This document shows, piece after piece, positions 12,329-25,619 of a stretch of DNA of 64,000 bases. The notes under the pieces are model-generated. The model was given only the letters and a program-made list of their open reading frames with translations. It was not told where the DNA came from and made no database searches. Made by a program: the position numbers and the translations under genes. Numbering within the stretch: the stretch's first letter is position 1; the number at the start of each line of letters is the position of its first letter. Source of the stretch: Panagrolaimus kolymaensis (Eukaryota; Nematoda; Chromadorea; Rhabditida; Panagrolaimidae); NCBI GenBank assembly GCA_028622995.1, contig JAJQJQ010000039.1, forward strand, positions 62,001 through 126,000, in the 5' to 3' direction.

Positions 12329-13529
12329 AAAATCCAAAATTCGACATAATTGTGTATTAATTGTATTTTTAAATTAATTAATTAAGCTATTACTATTTTA
12401 AAATAAAAGTTTGCAAAAAATAGCAAACACATTTTAGCCCTCTTTTTTAAATGTTCAGAAGTTGAAAATAAAAAAATTAAAATCAAAAAGAAAAAAAGAT
12501 GGAGAGATTGATGCATGCGAGTGTGTGCGAGGTAGAAAAAAATCATACATAAATTTGACATACGCACATTAAAAATGGACAGACAAACTATTTGTAGCAA
12601 TAGAGAGAGATAAGAGAGAGTAAAGGAGGAAAGAAATCGTGTCTTCCTGCTTTAATGCAAATGTTTAGGCAAGTGTCAAATGAAAATGGTGATAACAACA
12701 AAATGCTTATAAATGAATGTACAACATTAAATCAATAAAGAAATTTTGATCATAAAAGAAATACAATATTTCTTTCTTCTTTTCAACATGTTTTAGTTTT
12801 GTTCTAAAATGCACCACCAATTTTACTTTTTTTGTTGTGGTTTTTGGATATTTTAAAATATTTTTTCTATTTTTTGCTACTAAGTTTTAAAGAGTAATTT
12901 CTTCAACAATGTAAAGTTGATTTGCGTCGTTTCTCCTCAACTTTCTGTTTTCCAAAATTATTTGGCCATAAAAAAGCATTCTTGAATTCGATCAATATTC
13001 TCCGAATATTTGGCGCATCTCATCAAAAGTAATGAAAGTTTCTTAGGCTTTGCAAGTTTTTTCATAAAATTAAATTATAAAAAAAAGCATCCAAATTCAA
13101 CGACGTAATCGAATTTAATTTATTAATAGAAAACCATTGTCTTCATGCTTTTTATTAGATAGTATGATTTTTTCTTGTTGAATAATTCGATCATGAATTT
13201 CAATTCTTGAAACAAAATTTATCGTTTATATATTTTTTCAAGAAAATAAAGATTTTTTTGAAGAAAAAGGAGGGTTTTGACAGCAGAAGTAAAGTTTCTA
13301 ACATGTATTGATGGTTATCACATTTATTCCTTCCTTTTAAAAATGTTTTCTACGCTTTTTTCTGATTTTATGCAAATTTTCTTCTTTTGGTTATTTTTTA
13401 ATTTTCGTAGATGTGAAAATAAGATAAGATTCTATCACACCTTTTTTATTCTTCGATGAATTAAAAAATTTGAATATTAAAATCCAATATTTCCGAATTT
13501 AGAAATAAATCCCAAATTTAAAAAAATCA
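12329..13529. other. Intergenic region with a GA-rich tract
   Basis: No gene recognised. A purine (GA-repeat) tract runs at about 12601-12635. The short frames on either strand here have no family resemblance and no plausible splice context. Confidence 0.45.
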
Positions 13530-15339
13530 ATGATTTCTAAAATGAAAATGGATTTTCGGGATAAAAGTTATATTTTAAAATGTGTATGCTTTTGCTTATT
13601 ATTTTTACTCTTGATTCAAATTATTTCACGAACAGAAAAAACCAAAAAAGCTGATCAAATCGAAAATGAAAATAATGGAGAAGAAACTTTGGAAGCAAAA
13701 ATTGAGAGAACTTTAAAAAATTGGGGCTTGCATAATTTAACCGTGGATGATTTTTATTTTGACAACGAAGAACTCCAAAATATTAAAAGTTGTTATTTGA
13801 AAGAATTGGATAAAATAATTTTATCTCCAAATAAAAATTCTACTCTTGATTGGATGGAAGTTGGATTTTTTCCAAAGGTAAGACAAGGGTTGATTTAAAA
13901 ATTCTTAATTCATAGTGATAAAAGCTACGCAGTCATATTTTATTTCGTTTTTAGTTCCACTAAAAATTGGAACTTTTTTATGTGTTACTTTGTTAAAAGT
14001 TTTTCGTTTCAAAAGTAAAAAGATTTTCAAAGGAAAAATTCATTGGTAAAAGCCCTTAATTTTTGTGTTTGAAGCAAAAATATTTGCTAAAAATGACATC
14101 ATAAAAGTTTGAATTATTAACTTAGAAAAAACAAGTTATTTTGCTCTCGCAACGAATTGAAAAGATTTTAATAAAAAAAATTTGATTCTTGTAGTTCAAA
14201 AATTTTTTTTAGAGATGCGCTTCATCATCTCTTGAACAAAAGCTACCATTTTTTGATCCGCCAAAAAGGCATTATGAAATAAAATATTTTATTAAACCTC
14301 AAATTAATGATACATGTTCCATTATTACTTTTGGTAAATCCTAACTTTAGAGATCTAAAGATTTTTTGAACTAATGTTTTTTCCAGGAATCGGGCAAGAT
14401 ATAACAAATGAAATAATGTTAAAGGAGGCCTTTCCACATTGCTCTTTTCTTGGGTTTGATCCTGATCCATTTATAAATGAATTATTGTTTAGAGAAAAAA
14501 TAAGAGGACATTTTGTTAAAGGTGCTGTTGGTGGAAAAGCTACAAAAGAAGGAAAGATATCAAAATGTACATAAGTTTTTTTTATAAACCTTTTTTTCCT
14601 GGAATTACGCCGCTGAGCATCAGAAAAATTATATTCTAGCTAGTTGCTAGTTGCGAAAAGCATAATTTTTTCTCGTTAGCCAAAAAATCTTTAATGAAAC
14701 ACAAATATCTATTTTTTAAATTTAAATTTTTACTTAAAAACTCCCTAAAATGATACCTTTTAACAAAATAAACAACAAAAGAAAATTTTTTGGCTGACGC
14801 GTTTTTTTCTTCTTAAAAACTGTAAATTTTTTGTTTTGACAACCAAAATTTATTTCTTTACTTTTACTTTTGCTTTAAGAACTCGCCAAAAAAATAACCT
14901 CTTAATTTCGCAAAAATATGCAAATTTAATAATTTAAAACTAAAAAATTTAAGTACAAGCTGGTGGCGTCATTTATAGCGAGGATACCGCTTCAAAACAA
15001 TCCGTTGCAACCATGCTTGAAATTTATCATGGCCGTGGAATACCCATAGATTTAATTAATTTTGACATCGAATCAGCCGAATTTGAAGTCTTTGATGTTT
15101 TTCTAAATGATTCAATTTATAATCAAATTTGTCAATTTAATGTTGAATTTCATCATCCTCAAAACAGTCAATATTCTGTTACAGAAGTATTAAACATTTT
15201 AAAGAAATTTATCGCAAATGGAAAATTTGTTTGGATTAAAAATGATATTCTTTTTGATACAAATTTTCCTTCATTTTTTATTAATATTGGAAATCGATAT
15301 TGTTTTGAAAAATATTTAAAAGGTCGAATAAATAATTAA
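13530..15339 (+). CDS. FkbM-type SAM-dependent methyltransferase, type II membrane protein
   Basis: Four exons: 13530-13877, 14213-14333, 14387-14566, 14960-15339; 342 aa. The N-terminus is a cytosolic tail plus a transmembrane anchor (about residues 15-30), then an acidic stem. The methyltransferase core has IITFGIGQD (SAM-binding Gly loop), CSFLGFDPDP (acidic residue after strand 2) and INFDIESAEFEVFDVF, the FkbM signature with Asp-Glu. QFNVEFHHPQ near the end is typical of the nematode FkbM group. A Golgi-anchored FkbM enzyme suggests methylation of a secreted glycan, but the substrate is unknown. Intron 3 is read as gtacat...tacaag, a weaker acceptor than its neighbours, so that junction is the least certain. 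The homologous N-half at 55.5-56.1 kb is joined to a BTB domain. Confidence 0.82.
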
Positions 15340-15912
15340 ATGCTTTTGTTTATGATAGCTTAGACGTGAAATGCGTCTCAGGAATTAGCTTTTTTTCGAT
15401 TGCATACATTCCTTTTTCTTTCAAACCTTTAATTTCTATGTTTGACTATGCTCACCTTAGAATTTTTTTCTCACCTCATTAAAAAAGTTTTATTAATAAA
15501 TTTGAACTTATTTTTTTAAACTAAAATATTTTACGAAGAAAAAATTTTTGAAAAAAAAATAGTGAAAACAATAATTTTTTTGATTTTGATATCCTCAATT
15601 CGGCGAAAATAAAAAACTCGTAAGAAGTGGAAGACTTCTAAATATCATGTTATTTTGCAGGTGAGTCTTTTAATTTCGTAGAGGAAGAAAAATAAGCGAC
15701 CTCAATATTTATTCTTTTGCGATTTATCCACTTAAAAATGTTAAAAGAAAAATCTTCACAATGCAACAACACAATTCTAAAGTGAAATTTAAAAAAATTA
15801 AATCAATAGTAGATCTCATTTGTATAAAGATAAGCATCAGAATGGTTTTAATTTTCATTTCATTTCATTTTTCTTCAACTTCAAGCGTTTGTAGTTTTAA
15901 AAGAAAGATAAA
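15340..15912. other. Intergenic spacer upstream of GT92 gene
   Basis: Roughly 570 bp with no supported feature. A frame at 15761-16117 overlaps the real GT92 start in another phase and is a shadow. Confidence 0.45.
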
Positions 15913-17654
15913 ATGCAATCAAATAAAATTCGATATTTTCGAATATGTTTGTTTACAGTTTTATTTTTTCTTGCCTTATTTTATTCTTTTTCATCGACGT
16001 TTAAACTCAGTAACATTAATGCGGAAAAAGTTGTTGTCTCTGAGGCGATTGAAATACCAAAAAATGAAACTAAACCAATTTTTATTATTAAATCTTATAT
16101 TTATCAAAATTCAATAATGTTTGTTTTAATAAGTTTTAGATTTTTTCCAAACTTTTTTTTCAGCTACAAAAATAACGACGCAATTATTACACTTTTTAAT
16201 GGTGAACAAGCAAACTATAGCGCAACACCGTTATTTTGTAGGCGGAAATTAAGCAATGGAAAAGTTGAAAAAGTTCCAGCAGAAATATCCATGCTTGTTC
16301 CAAGTCCACCATTTTGTAAATTACTAATGTATCGAACACTCTGTGTTTTTTCTGCCTCGTGTGAAACAGAAGAAACGGTAATATATGAAATTGGAGGAGC
16401 AAAAAATGGAGGAATTCCATTTCATTTTCAAGAAGTTCGTTTTTTGCTACCTTAATTTTTGCTTATTTGTTTTTTTTTTTTAGTTAATTCTTAGCAAACC
16501 AGAAATTAAAAAACGAACCTTTGTTTCTTGCATGTCGAGGATGATAGCATTCGAAAACTGGGCTTTGTTAATCACAGCTTTAGAAACATATAGGTTTTAT
16601 GGAGGCGATTTAATGGTTGCATACGTGGAATGCGCATTGAAAGATGTTATTGAATTAATGGAAATGTATGAAAAAGATGGAATTTTAAGGGTTGAACCTG
16701 CTTATAAAGGCGCGGAAATCGTATGGTTTTACCATAAATTTTGTAATTGTATTTAAATTTTTTTAGTCTAATGCTCCATATGACCCCGATGGCGAAGCAG
16801 AATATAGTAATCAATTAACGAATGCTCACCAATGCCTTTACGAGTATAAAGAATCTGCAGAATTTATAGCTTTTACAGATTGGGATGATATTTTAATTGG
16901 AACTCCGCAATTTCCTAAATTTGCTGATGCTCTTCGACCTCATTCATTGGCTAATCCAAATGCTGGAGAATTTACTATTGATCGATTTGATACATATATG
17001 AAAAAAGCTTTTCGACCAAATTCACCACAATTTTCGCTTAAAACACTTGAGAAATCGCTAATAAGTCCCAAAAAAGTTGGAGTTCCAAAATTTATCATTC
17101 GTCCAAGTTTCATCCTTGGAATATGGATACATCAAGTTTGGTTTTTTGAAGACAAAAAATTCAATCGAATTCACGTCAATGAAACATCGGCTTTTATAAT
17201 GCATTTAAGTAATTTAATTTTGGATATTGGAGAAAAGGAAGAATTTCTTGATGATCCTTCTTCGCCAAATCAAAATGCAAGTAATTTTCTTAATGGTAAA
17301 ATTTTACAACAAAATATGGAACAAATGTTTAAAAAATATAAATATAATTTTGTAAGTTTTTTACACACAAAAAAATTAATTGCCATATGAAAAATTTTAT
17401 AGAATTCTTCAGTTTACTCTTATTCAAAGCCATTTCATAAAGTGATACAAAACTGTTATGAAACCATACGAAAAAAGATGTTTGCAAATAAAATGGATTT
17501 TTGTCCTTCACATAAATATTGTAATTATCCAAAACAAAATTTGGAAGTTATGAAAGTGGAAACCAAACATAAAAAACCATTTAAATTGGCTGAATTTATT
17601 TGGTATGAAAGAAAAAATGTTAAATTTATTGAAAGTAATCAAGGATGTTTTTAA
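15913..17654 (+). CDS. GT92 (DUF23) glycosyltransferase, tandem copy 1
   Basis: Five exons: 15913-16118, 16164-16434, 16484-16720, 16767-17351, 17403-17654; 516 aa. A short tail and signal anchor (about residues 9-26) precede the lumenal domain. GT92 landmarks are KSYIYQNSI, FNGEQANYSATP, FVSCMSRMIAFENWALL, VAYVECALKDVIELMEMYEKDG and AEFIAFTDWDDILIG, the DxD-like metal site, followed by a Cys-containing C-terminal exon. Nematode GT92 members such as C. elegans GALT-1 add galactose to core fucose of N-glycans; the specific activity here is not known. Intron 2 uses donor gttcgt, whereas its tandem copy uses gcaagt at the same place. The downstream copy at 18.0-21.4 kb has the same exon structure. 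Confidence 0.88.
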
Positions 17655-18018
17655 ATTGTTATTTTTCTTTAATAATTAATTAAAAAAACTTTTTTGAGTT
17701 TGCCACCAAATTTTTTTTGCCGGAAATAAGCTACATAAAAATATTATTTATCTTTTAAACTCTATGAGACCTTTTCTACCCAAAATTATATGAGGTTATA
17801 ACATTAATATCTCTTTTTTTGGAGAAACTGAAAAACATGGAAAAAATAAATCCCAAATTGCGACTTACACTTTTGAGGCGAGAGAAAAATAAAACTTAAA
17901 TCGATAAATTTCATTCGCATAAAAATAAAAAGATAAAAATCAAAATCACCTCATTTTTGATTTCTTCAACATTTTTCTTTAAATTCGCTAAGGAAATGTG
18001 TTATTTGAGAAAAATATA
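17655..18018. other. Spacer between tandem GT92 genes
   Basis: About 360 bp, AT-rich, holding the 3' UTR of one copy and the promoter of the next. Nothing else was recognised. Confidence 0.45.
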
Positions 18019-21000
18019 ATGCAACCAATTAAAATTGGATACTTTCGAATATGTTTATTCACAATTATATTTCTTTTTGCTTTATTTTATACTTTTTCTT
18101 CGACATTTAAATTTAGTAACAATAATGTTGAACTCGTAGCTACTGTGACTGAAGTGGTTCAAATACCAAAAAATGAAACAAAGCTTATTTTTGTTATTAA
18201 AAGTTATATTTATCAAAATTCAATAATGTAGGTTTTTTACTTTTTTTCTGTAATTTTTTATTTTTAATATTTTGGTTAATTTTTTTATACCTTCAAAAAT
18301 AAACGATTTGCAGCCATGAATATTTTGAAAGGCAATAAACAATTAAATCTTCAAATTTCTAATCTAAGTATCTTCAAAAATAAAAATGTTTAAAAAATAT
18401 GAACTTTTAAAGTTCTTGCCTTTTTTTTATCCTCGTTCTCTCTGGTTTTGACGAATTTCTAGATTTTCAGATACAAAGGTAATGATGCCATAGTTACACT
18501 TTTTAATGGTGAAAGAGCAAATTATTCTGCAACTCCATTATCATGTCGTCGGGAATTAAGCAATGGAAAAATAGAAAAGGCACCAGCAGAGATCAGAGCG
18601 ATTTGCACGACTCCTTTATTTTGTAAGCTTCAAATGTATCGAAGTCTTTGCATTTTTCCGTTATCCAATGAAAATGATGAAACGATAAAGTATGAAATAA
18701 GGTCTCGAAGTGAAAATAAAATAAACGATTTTCAAGAAGCAAGTTTTTGTTCCAAGAATTTCAAAATTTCTTAAATTTAACTTTTTGATTTTTAGTTAAT
18801 TCTTAGCAAACCTGAAACTAAAAAACGAACATTTGTTTCTTGCATGTCGAGAATGATAGCATTCGAAAATTGGGCTCTCTTAATTACTGCTTTAGAAACA
18901 TATAGGTTTTATGGAAACGACCTTATGGTTGCTTATGTTGAATGCGCGCTTAAAGAAGTTATTGAGTTAATGGAAATGTATGAAAAAGATGGAATTTTGA
19001 GGGTTGAACCTGCTTATAAAGGAGCGCAAATTGTGAGTTTTAGATTTTTTATCAAACTCTTTAGTCAATTTGTAAAGTCCAGAGATAGATGTGGCTTGAC
19101 GACTTTTGAGATGCCTATCGTCAGCATTTTTTTTTTCAAACTTATAAATTTTTTTTAAGTTTTCGATATTTTCAAAAGTTTTTTTCATTAAATAAACGCA
19201 TTTTTCACTTCTATTTGCTGTGTCGCGTTTGTGAAAAAAAGTCACCGTGGTGTCTCAAGAATTTTTTTAATAAAGCATTTCCTTAAATTTAAAACAAACT
19301 TTATGGAAACATATATATTTTTTACGTTGTGTTGCTTTTTCCCCCGTAGATGCAATAAAAAAAGCACCATTAAAGTTGCTTAATTTTCATTTCTTCCATG
19401 AATGTAAAATTATTTTTTAATAAAAAAAATTCTTTTTATTTTTATTTTTTTATTTTTTCTCAATTTTTGATTTTAATTTCAAGTTCCTGAGCAATTAGCT
19501 ATCAAAACGAAAATTAATTATGAGTTTTTAGCCCAACATCCCTTATGACCCCGATGGAGAAACCGAATATGCTAATCAAATAACCAATGCAAACCAATGC
19601 TTATATGAATTTAGAGAATCTGCAGAATTTATAGCTTTTACAGATTGGGATGATATTTTAATTGGAACAAAACAATTTCCAAAATTTGCTGATGCTCTTC
19701 GACCTCTTTCGTTGGCTAATCCAAATGTTGGAGAATTCACTATAGATCGATTAAATATTTATATGGAAAAGGCTTTCCGTCCAAATGGAGACCTTTTTTC
19801 ACTTAAAACACTCCAAAAATCTATAATTTTTTCAAACATAACTGACGATCCCAAAATTATTGTTCGTCCAACTTTTATTCTTGGAACTTGGATTCATAAA
19901 GTATTGTATTTTGAAAATGAAAAATTCCACCGAATTAAAGTAAATCAAACTGAAATTTTGATGGTTCATTTGAGAAATTTAATTTTGGATGTTGGTGAAA
20001 TGGATGAAATTTTAAGTCCTCCTCCATTATTAAATGGAAGCCATTTTATTAATGGAAGCGAGTTGCAAGAAAATATGGAAAAAATGTTTATTAAATATAA
20101 GTTTGAATTTGTGAGTTTTATTTTTTTTGGAAGTAAAAGTTTATTAAATCAAAATTCTTTTTATGTTTTTTTGGGTAAACATCACTTTGTCCAATCACTT
20201 TATCCAATCGAGTGAAAATTTTCACTCGATTGGCGAATTGTTCTTTATTTTTCGAGTGAAACCTTTGTTTTTTTCCAAATTTTTTAAATAATTGAGTGAA
20301 TTCGTTTTACAGTAAAGTTGATTATTGAGAAACAGTAAATCTTTTAATTTTTAACTCCCACTATTACCATATTTTTATAAATTAAAATCATAGTAACCTA
20401 TTTGGTAAATTATGTATTTATTTTTTTCACATAGTTATGTTTGTTTAGTTATGGGTATTTAAAATATGCAAAGTACAATTTTTTAAAGATAGTGTAACTT
20501 TTTTGGCATTACAGTTGTGTTAAAATAATGATAAAAAATAAATCTAATTTTTTTGGTCTATGTTATGATTCATATGATAATTTTAGCTATCTCATTATGG
20601 GCAATACTTTAATGACATGCCAATGGTAGTTAATTCTACCTTTGAATACATATTTCATAAATATCAAGTTTTAATTTTCGATTATACTATTCAAAAGTAT
20701 CAGTTTCTTGTCCTGTTTTAGAATTAAAGCTTACGGATTAAACTATAAAGAGTTATAAATTTGAACCATAACCACTGATACGGAACTCCGACAAATTAAC
20801 TTAGAACTCGATATCTAAATTTATAGTCAAAACTTTAATTGGTAATAATACTTCTGAACTATTTATTCCCAGTAACATAAAAATAAGTGTTATATTGATA
20901 AAGAATTTGGAATTCCCAAAAAAATTTGAATTAAGAATTTGAAAATTCCTTCTTTTGGTTGAAACACTTTTCGCCAATCGAGTGAAAATTTCACTCGATT

Positions 21001-21433
21001 GGATAAAGTGCTTTGTTAGATTGGACAAAGTGACGTCGCACCGTTTTTTTTGCATAAAAAATACTCTTACAGCGAAAATTTAATAAAAAAATGTTTTAAT
21101 TTTACTTTTTTTAAATCCAAAACATTTATTTAAATTTTTTGGACTAAAAATAAAGACTTTCTTTAAATTTATTTTTTTCAGAATTCTTCAAAATATTCTT
21201 ATTCCAAATCGTTTCATAAATCCATTTATGGTTGTTATAAGAAAGTTATAAATATAATGAAAAACCACAAATTGGATTTTTGTCCTTCACATAAATATTG
21301 TAATTATTCACAGCAAAATTTGGAAGTGATGAAAGTTGAAACCAAACATAAAAAACCATTTAAATTGGCTGAATTTATTTGGTATGAAAGAAAAAATGCT
21401 AAATTTATTGAAAGTAATCAAGGATGTTTTTAA
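18019..21433 (+). CDS. GT92 (DUF23) glycosyltransferase, tandem copy 2
   Basis: Five exons: 18019-18227, 18471-18738, 18796-19032, 19532-20110, 21182-21433; 514 aa. The start is the first in-frame ATG and aligns with copy 1. It has the same anchor, the same SCMSRMIAFENWALL block, FIAFTDWDDILIGTK at the DxD site, and a C-terminal exon nearly identical to copy 1 from DFCPSHKYCNY onward. Intron 2 begins gcaagt and ends ttttag, another frame-required GC-AG intron. Intron 4 is inflated to 1071 bp by an 850-bp foldback element (20183-21032), and intron 3 is about 500 bp, against about 50 bp for both in copy 1. Divergence is spread through exons 1, 2 and 4, so the duplication is not very recent. Confidence 0.88.
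20183..21032. mobile_element. 850-bp foldback element with palindromic terminal repeats, in a GT92 intron
   Basis: The left end CACTTTGTCC and right end GGACAAAGTG are inverted. Subterminally each arm also holds its own hairpin: CCAATCGAGTGAAAA followed by its exact reverse complement at the left (30 bp, perfect), and a 29-bp version at the right. The right arm has a short insertion relative to the left. No transposase ORF lies between the arms and I see no clear target-site duplication. It is a non-autonomous DNA element of uncertain superfamily. Confidence 0.75.
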
Positions 21434-22137
21434 ATTATTATTTTTTTAATATATTTTATTTTTGTTTTTACATTTTTTTACAGAAATAAATAAACTTTTA
21501 AAAAGAAATTACATTAAGCAACCTTTATTACTTATTTTATAAGAAATCTATTATTTCAAATTAAAGTAATCAAAACTTACATAAAAATAAAATAAGAAAA
21601 ATTCTTTAATGATGGACGAAAAAAAGTTTTCTGGCATAAAGATTGTAAGATAGTAAAAACATAAAAAAATTGTTTTGACCAAAAAGAATTTAGTACGAAA
21701 AAGACATCAGATTTTTATAAATCGTTTTTCTTTTTCTTTTTTCTTCTTCATTATCGCCTAACTAAATCTATATTTTACGGTGAGACAATAACAAAAAAAA
21801 ATACTTTCATATTAGAAAGCCAGTCTGGATTTTAGGTTGGTTGGTGATAGAGGGTGTCAGTTAGTAAGTCAGTCGGATATTAAAGATATTTTTAACAAAG
21901 AAAATTGTAATATGTTATGAAAGAGAGAGAGTAAAATAAATAAAAATATTTTTACTGCGCTTTTACTAAATTTTCTCCAGGAAGGAAAAATTTAAAGAGT
22001 AATTTAAAAACGGGTATAAAATTGATTCAAAAATCAATAATAGAAAAATTGGGAAAATTTCTGTCTTTAATTTTTTAATATAAGTTCACGATCAATAAAA
22101 AAAATTTATTTATACTGTCATAATAATTTTGAATATA
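21434..22137. other. Intergenic region between convergent GT92 genes
   Basis: About 700 bp with no coding feature. It lies just outside the TA-flanked hairpin element. Confidence 0.45.
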
Positions 22138-22609
22138 CAATGTTGGACACTCAACTGGAGTCAAAATCTCCGGATTCTTTCCGTTTCTATCCGCAGAAGG
22201 CATATAGCTATTTTTTTACAGGCTATAGAAAGGAAAAAATGTACAGGTCGATGCGTAATTATTTACTCTACTAAATGTACTCAAAAATATTTTATAAAAA
22301 TTTAAAAAAATAGAGGAAGTTATTAATCATAAATTAAAAAATCTGAAGTTTAAATTTTGCAACATGCGACTTCTCCTTTGTGAAAATGAGAATTATTAAT
22401 TGATTTATGATTAATAACTTCCTCTATTTTTTTAAATTTTTATAAAATATTTTTGAGTACATTTAGTAGAGTAAATAATTACGCATCGATCTGTTCATTT
22501 TTTCCCTTCTATAGCCTGTAAAAAAATAGCTATATGCCTTCTGCGGATAGAAACGGATAGAAACGGAAAGAATCCGGAGATTTTGACTCCAGTTGAGTGT
22601 CCGACATTG
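22138..22609. mobile_element. Tc1/mariner-like foldback MITE, TA-flanked (472 bp)
   Basis: Begins CAATGTTGGACACTCAAC and ends with the inverted form, with TA immediately outside both ends (22136-22137 and 22610-22611). The arms are about 205 bp (to about 22342 and from about 22399) around a roughly 55-bp loop. The arms match almost perfectly; the right one has an extra copy of a 10-bp GGATAGAAAC unit. There is no coding capacity. The terminus CAATGTYGG is shared with the element at 25620-26379. Confidence 0.85.
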
Positions 22610-22657
22610 TATGTGTTTATTATTTTCGAATATAGATTTAGTGAATTTGCCTTTTTC

Positions 22658-24641
22658 TTAATTTATCTCTTTATTTTTATCAATAGTTTTTCCTGAATTT
22701 AAAAATATTTTACATCCATTTAAACCTTCCCAATAATAATGATCTGAATCAGGAAAATGTATAACTAAATTTTTACACAACGCCGCCGATTTGTAATTTC
22801 GTTTTGCAACGTTGCATTTAAAATTTTCCACAATTGGAGGTACTTCACAAGTTATGGGAGTTAGACATTGCTTCTTTTTACCCAAATTTGAATGTCCTCC
22901 ATAACATTTAGAAATTGCATTAGCATAAACTAAATTAGATGAAATATTTGGAAAATTCTGGAAAGCAGCTTGGAAGTTAGAATGCAAATTTTTTATATCT
23001 TCATTAGAAATTTTTGTGAAGGGTATATAATTATTTTCATCACCCTAGAATTTAAAAACATTTTGAAGTTCCACAAAATCACCAAATAACTTACAAATTC
23101 TTGAGTTCCATTTGCATAAATATGAACATGCGATATTGAGCCATCTTCTGGAGGGATTTCGACTACCGTGGCATTATTCAAACCAGGCCAGTGGATCCAT
23201 GCAGTTTCAACATTTTTAGTTTGATATACCGACTTTCCAAAATGACGTGTATCATTTGTTCTCAGTGATTTTATAGTTTCGAAAAGTGAAAATTTTGCTA
23301 AATTTGTTTCTAAAAATTATCCAAATTACATTCAAAAATTTCTTCGATATGTTTGGAGTAAACTTACCGATGGTAATTCTGGCAGGTGAACGATAATAAA
23401 GAAAAGCAGACGCATTTGGATAAATATTATTCCAAAACGAAAATTCGTTGAAATACGGTTTCCGAGGAGGAAAGAAAACATCATCAACATCAGCGATTAT
23501 CACATACTCAGCTGACTCCTAAAAAGCTCCTTCAAGCGGCTTCTAAAAAACACTCGACTAACCCGATATCGCATCAAGCAATCAGTCAAAGCCAATGGTT
23601 GATTTCTAAAATTTAATTCGTGCATTGGATGAACGCCAATCGTTGCAATTGTTTCAGCATCAAAATCAACAAAAGCAAATTTTTCTATTTTTATTATTCC
23701 TTTCGATTCATAAATCTGAAATACATATTTACTCTCTTAATTTTTGGCAAAACAAATGCGATAATTTTTTTTTTCAAAAGCTATCAAGATTTTCATTTTT
23801 TGTTCTAAAACTAGTTAGTTTCTTTACTGGATTGGGAGCATTCCAAATTCTTAACTCGGCGCCTCAAATAAAAAGTCGTCGTCGAACAAAGTTATTAAGA
23901 AGGAAGTAAATTAAAAAATGATTGAGGGAATTTTTATATTTTGAAAAATGGAGAGAAAAAATAGCAATAGCTTTACCCAAAATAACGCACTTCTAATAAA
24001 TCAATGATTTCTTTCATCGCAGAATTAATATATTGTATTTGTAAATCAGCGCCATAATATTTATATATTTCAATGGCGAATACTAATTGCTGCCAACGAC
24101 CTTCATAAACCATGGGTGGATAACACATAACCACCGGATACTTTTCAGCCACGGGAATTTCAAATTTGATTGGCAAATCTGGCAGGCTACTTGAAGTTGT
24201 TAAAGCAAAATATGTTGGGTTTTCCACGGTTGTACAATTACCAATGAAAAAATCCCATGAACATTCTGAACCAGGACCATTTCCAATTCTAACCAATGCT
24301 TCTGTATTTTGTGTCGTTGTTTCATTTCGAGACAAACACGAAAATAATGACATTTTTGCTCTTCTGTATGGGGCGTCGAATAACATTATTATTGTATTTG
24401 GGGCATATCTGAAACATTAGCTAGGTTTATAAAACTATATGGAGAAAGAAAAGTCTTACACTTTCGAAGTTTTATAATAAAACGTTGAATATAAAACCAT
24501 ATGAAGTGGAATTTCATTGGGACTAGTCGCGTTTTGAATAGAATTATGCCAAACAAGAATAACTAAACCAAATAAAATTAACAAAATACAGAAATTTTTG
24601 ATTGAAGGTTGAACACATTTTTTTATATACAAAAATTTCAT
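22658..24641 (-). CDS. GT92 (DUF23) glycosyltransferase
   Basis: Six exons in coding order: 24641-24460, 24408-23991, 23715-23563, 23518-23368, 23309-23095, 23044-22658; 501 aa, all phases consistent. A signal anchor lies near residues 17-33. Motifs: [52 protein letters not shown], and [17 protein letters not shown], which supplies the DxD metal site. A Cys-rich C-terminal part follows. The family transfers sugars onto secretory glycans; the acceptor is unknown. It is more divergent from the tandem pair than those are from each other and has a different exon structure around the DxD block. The hairpin MITE at 22138-22609 sits about 50 bp beyond its stop codon. Confidence 0.87.
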
Positions 24642-25617
24642 TATTAAAAATAAAAAATTACTCGAAATTAAATTTAAAAAAATTTTATCATTAAAAAAGT
24701 CTAGTTTAGTTTTACTTTTTTTAGAATTTAATGTAGGTCAAATAATGAAAGAAATAGCTTAGCTACGGCGAGGGATTTTCTTTATTCGATGTCGAATCTT
24801 GATGCAAGCATCTATTTCTTACATAGAAAGTAATAGAAAATCAAAAAATGTAATGGAGTGGGAAAAATAATTCCGGTTTTCAAGTTAATAAAAGCAGACG
24901 AAAATTGAAGTTTATTTAAAAAGAGTTTTCATTAATTTTTTATGGTTTTCAAACAAAAAATTTTCAAATTTGCCATGTTTTAAAAAAAATTTCTATTATT
25001 TATTTGTTTCGATTTTGGTGGAGACTTATTGGACCTAGTTACGGCTTTGATTTTTAATGAAGGTTAAAAAATTTTAATATGCCAAACATTTCCATTTTTT
25101 GGTCTTAAAAATTTAACATTTATTTGAAAATGGCGGTTGGCTTAAACTGAAAATTTTAAAAAGCTGGTCGAAAATTTAAAAATCAAGTTACTTAGTTCTA
25201 ATATTTGCTTTTCGTCGAAGTTTTTTGGAACAAATTTATTTTATGTAGTTAGCTCAAAAGAAACTAGAGAAAAAAGTTCTTTGGTAAAAAAAATACAGTT
25301 AAAATTAACAGCAAATCCATCAATTCTATTTATTCCGAGTTTCTAGAAATGGTTTTAAATATGAAAAGAGCAAATCATGCTTCAACAAAGTAGCAACCTT
25401 TTCCAAAACTGCCAAATAAAAAACATGTGCCTTTAAAGGTTTTTTTAAATGTGGCGAAAAAAACTATGCACACTAGGCAACTCCATTATTTTTTTTATTG
25501 AGTTGGGTTTCGGAAAATAAGAAAGACGAAAAAAATCTTGGAAGCAAACGACAAACAAAAAAATCTTACAATGAGATTAGAAATAGAATGTGCGTCGCTT
25601 TTTTTTTTGAATGTTTA
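24642..25617. other. Upstream region of the minus-strand GT92 gene
   Basis: Nearly 1 kb of AT-rich sequence with no recognised gene, repeat or RNA. Confidence 0.45.
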
Positions 25618-25619
25618 TA

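Noticed and set aside
12382..12600. 72-residue minus-strand frame rich in Phe and Leu
   Set aside because: No family resemblance, no splice context and low-complexity composition typical of AT-rich spacers.
15761..16117. 118-residue plus-strand frame
   Set aside because: It overlaps the GT92 first exon in another phase and has no signature; it is a shadow frame.
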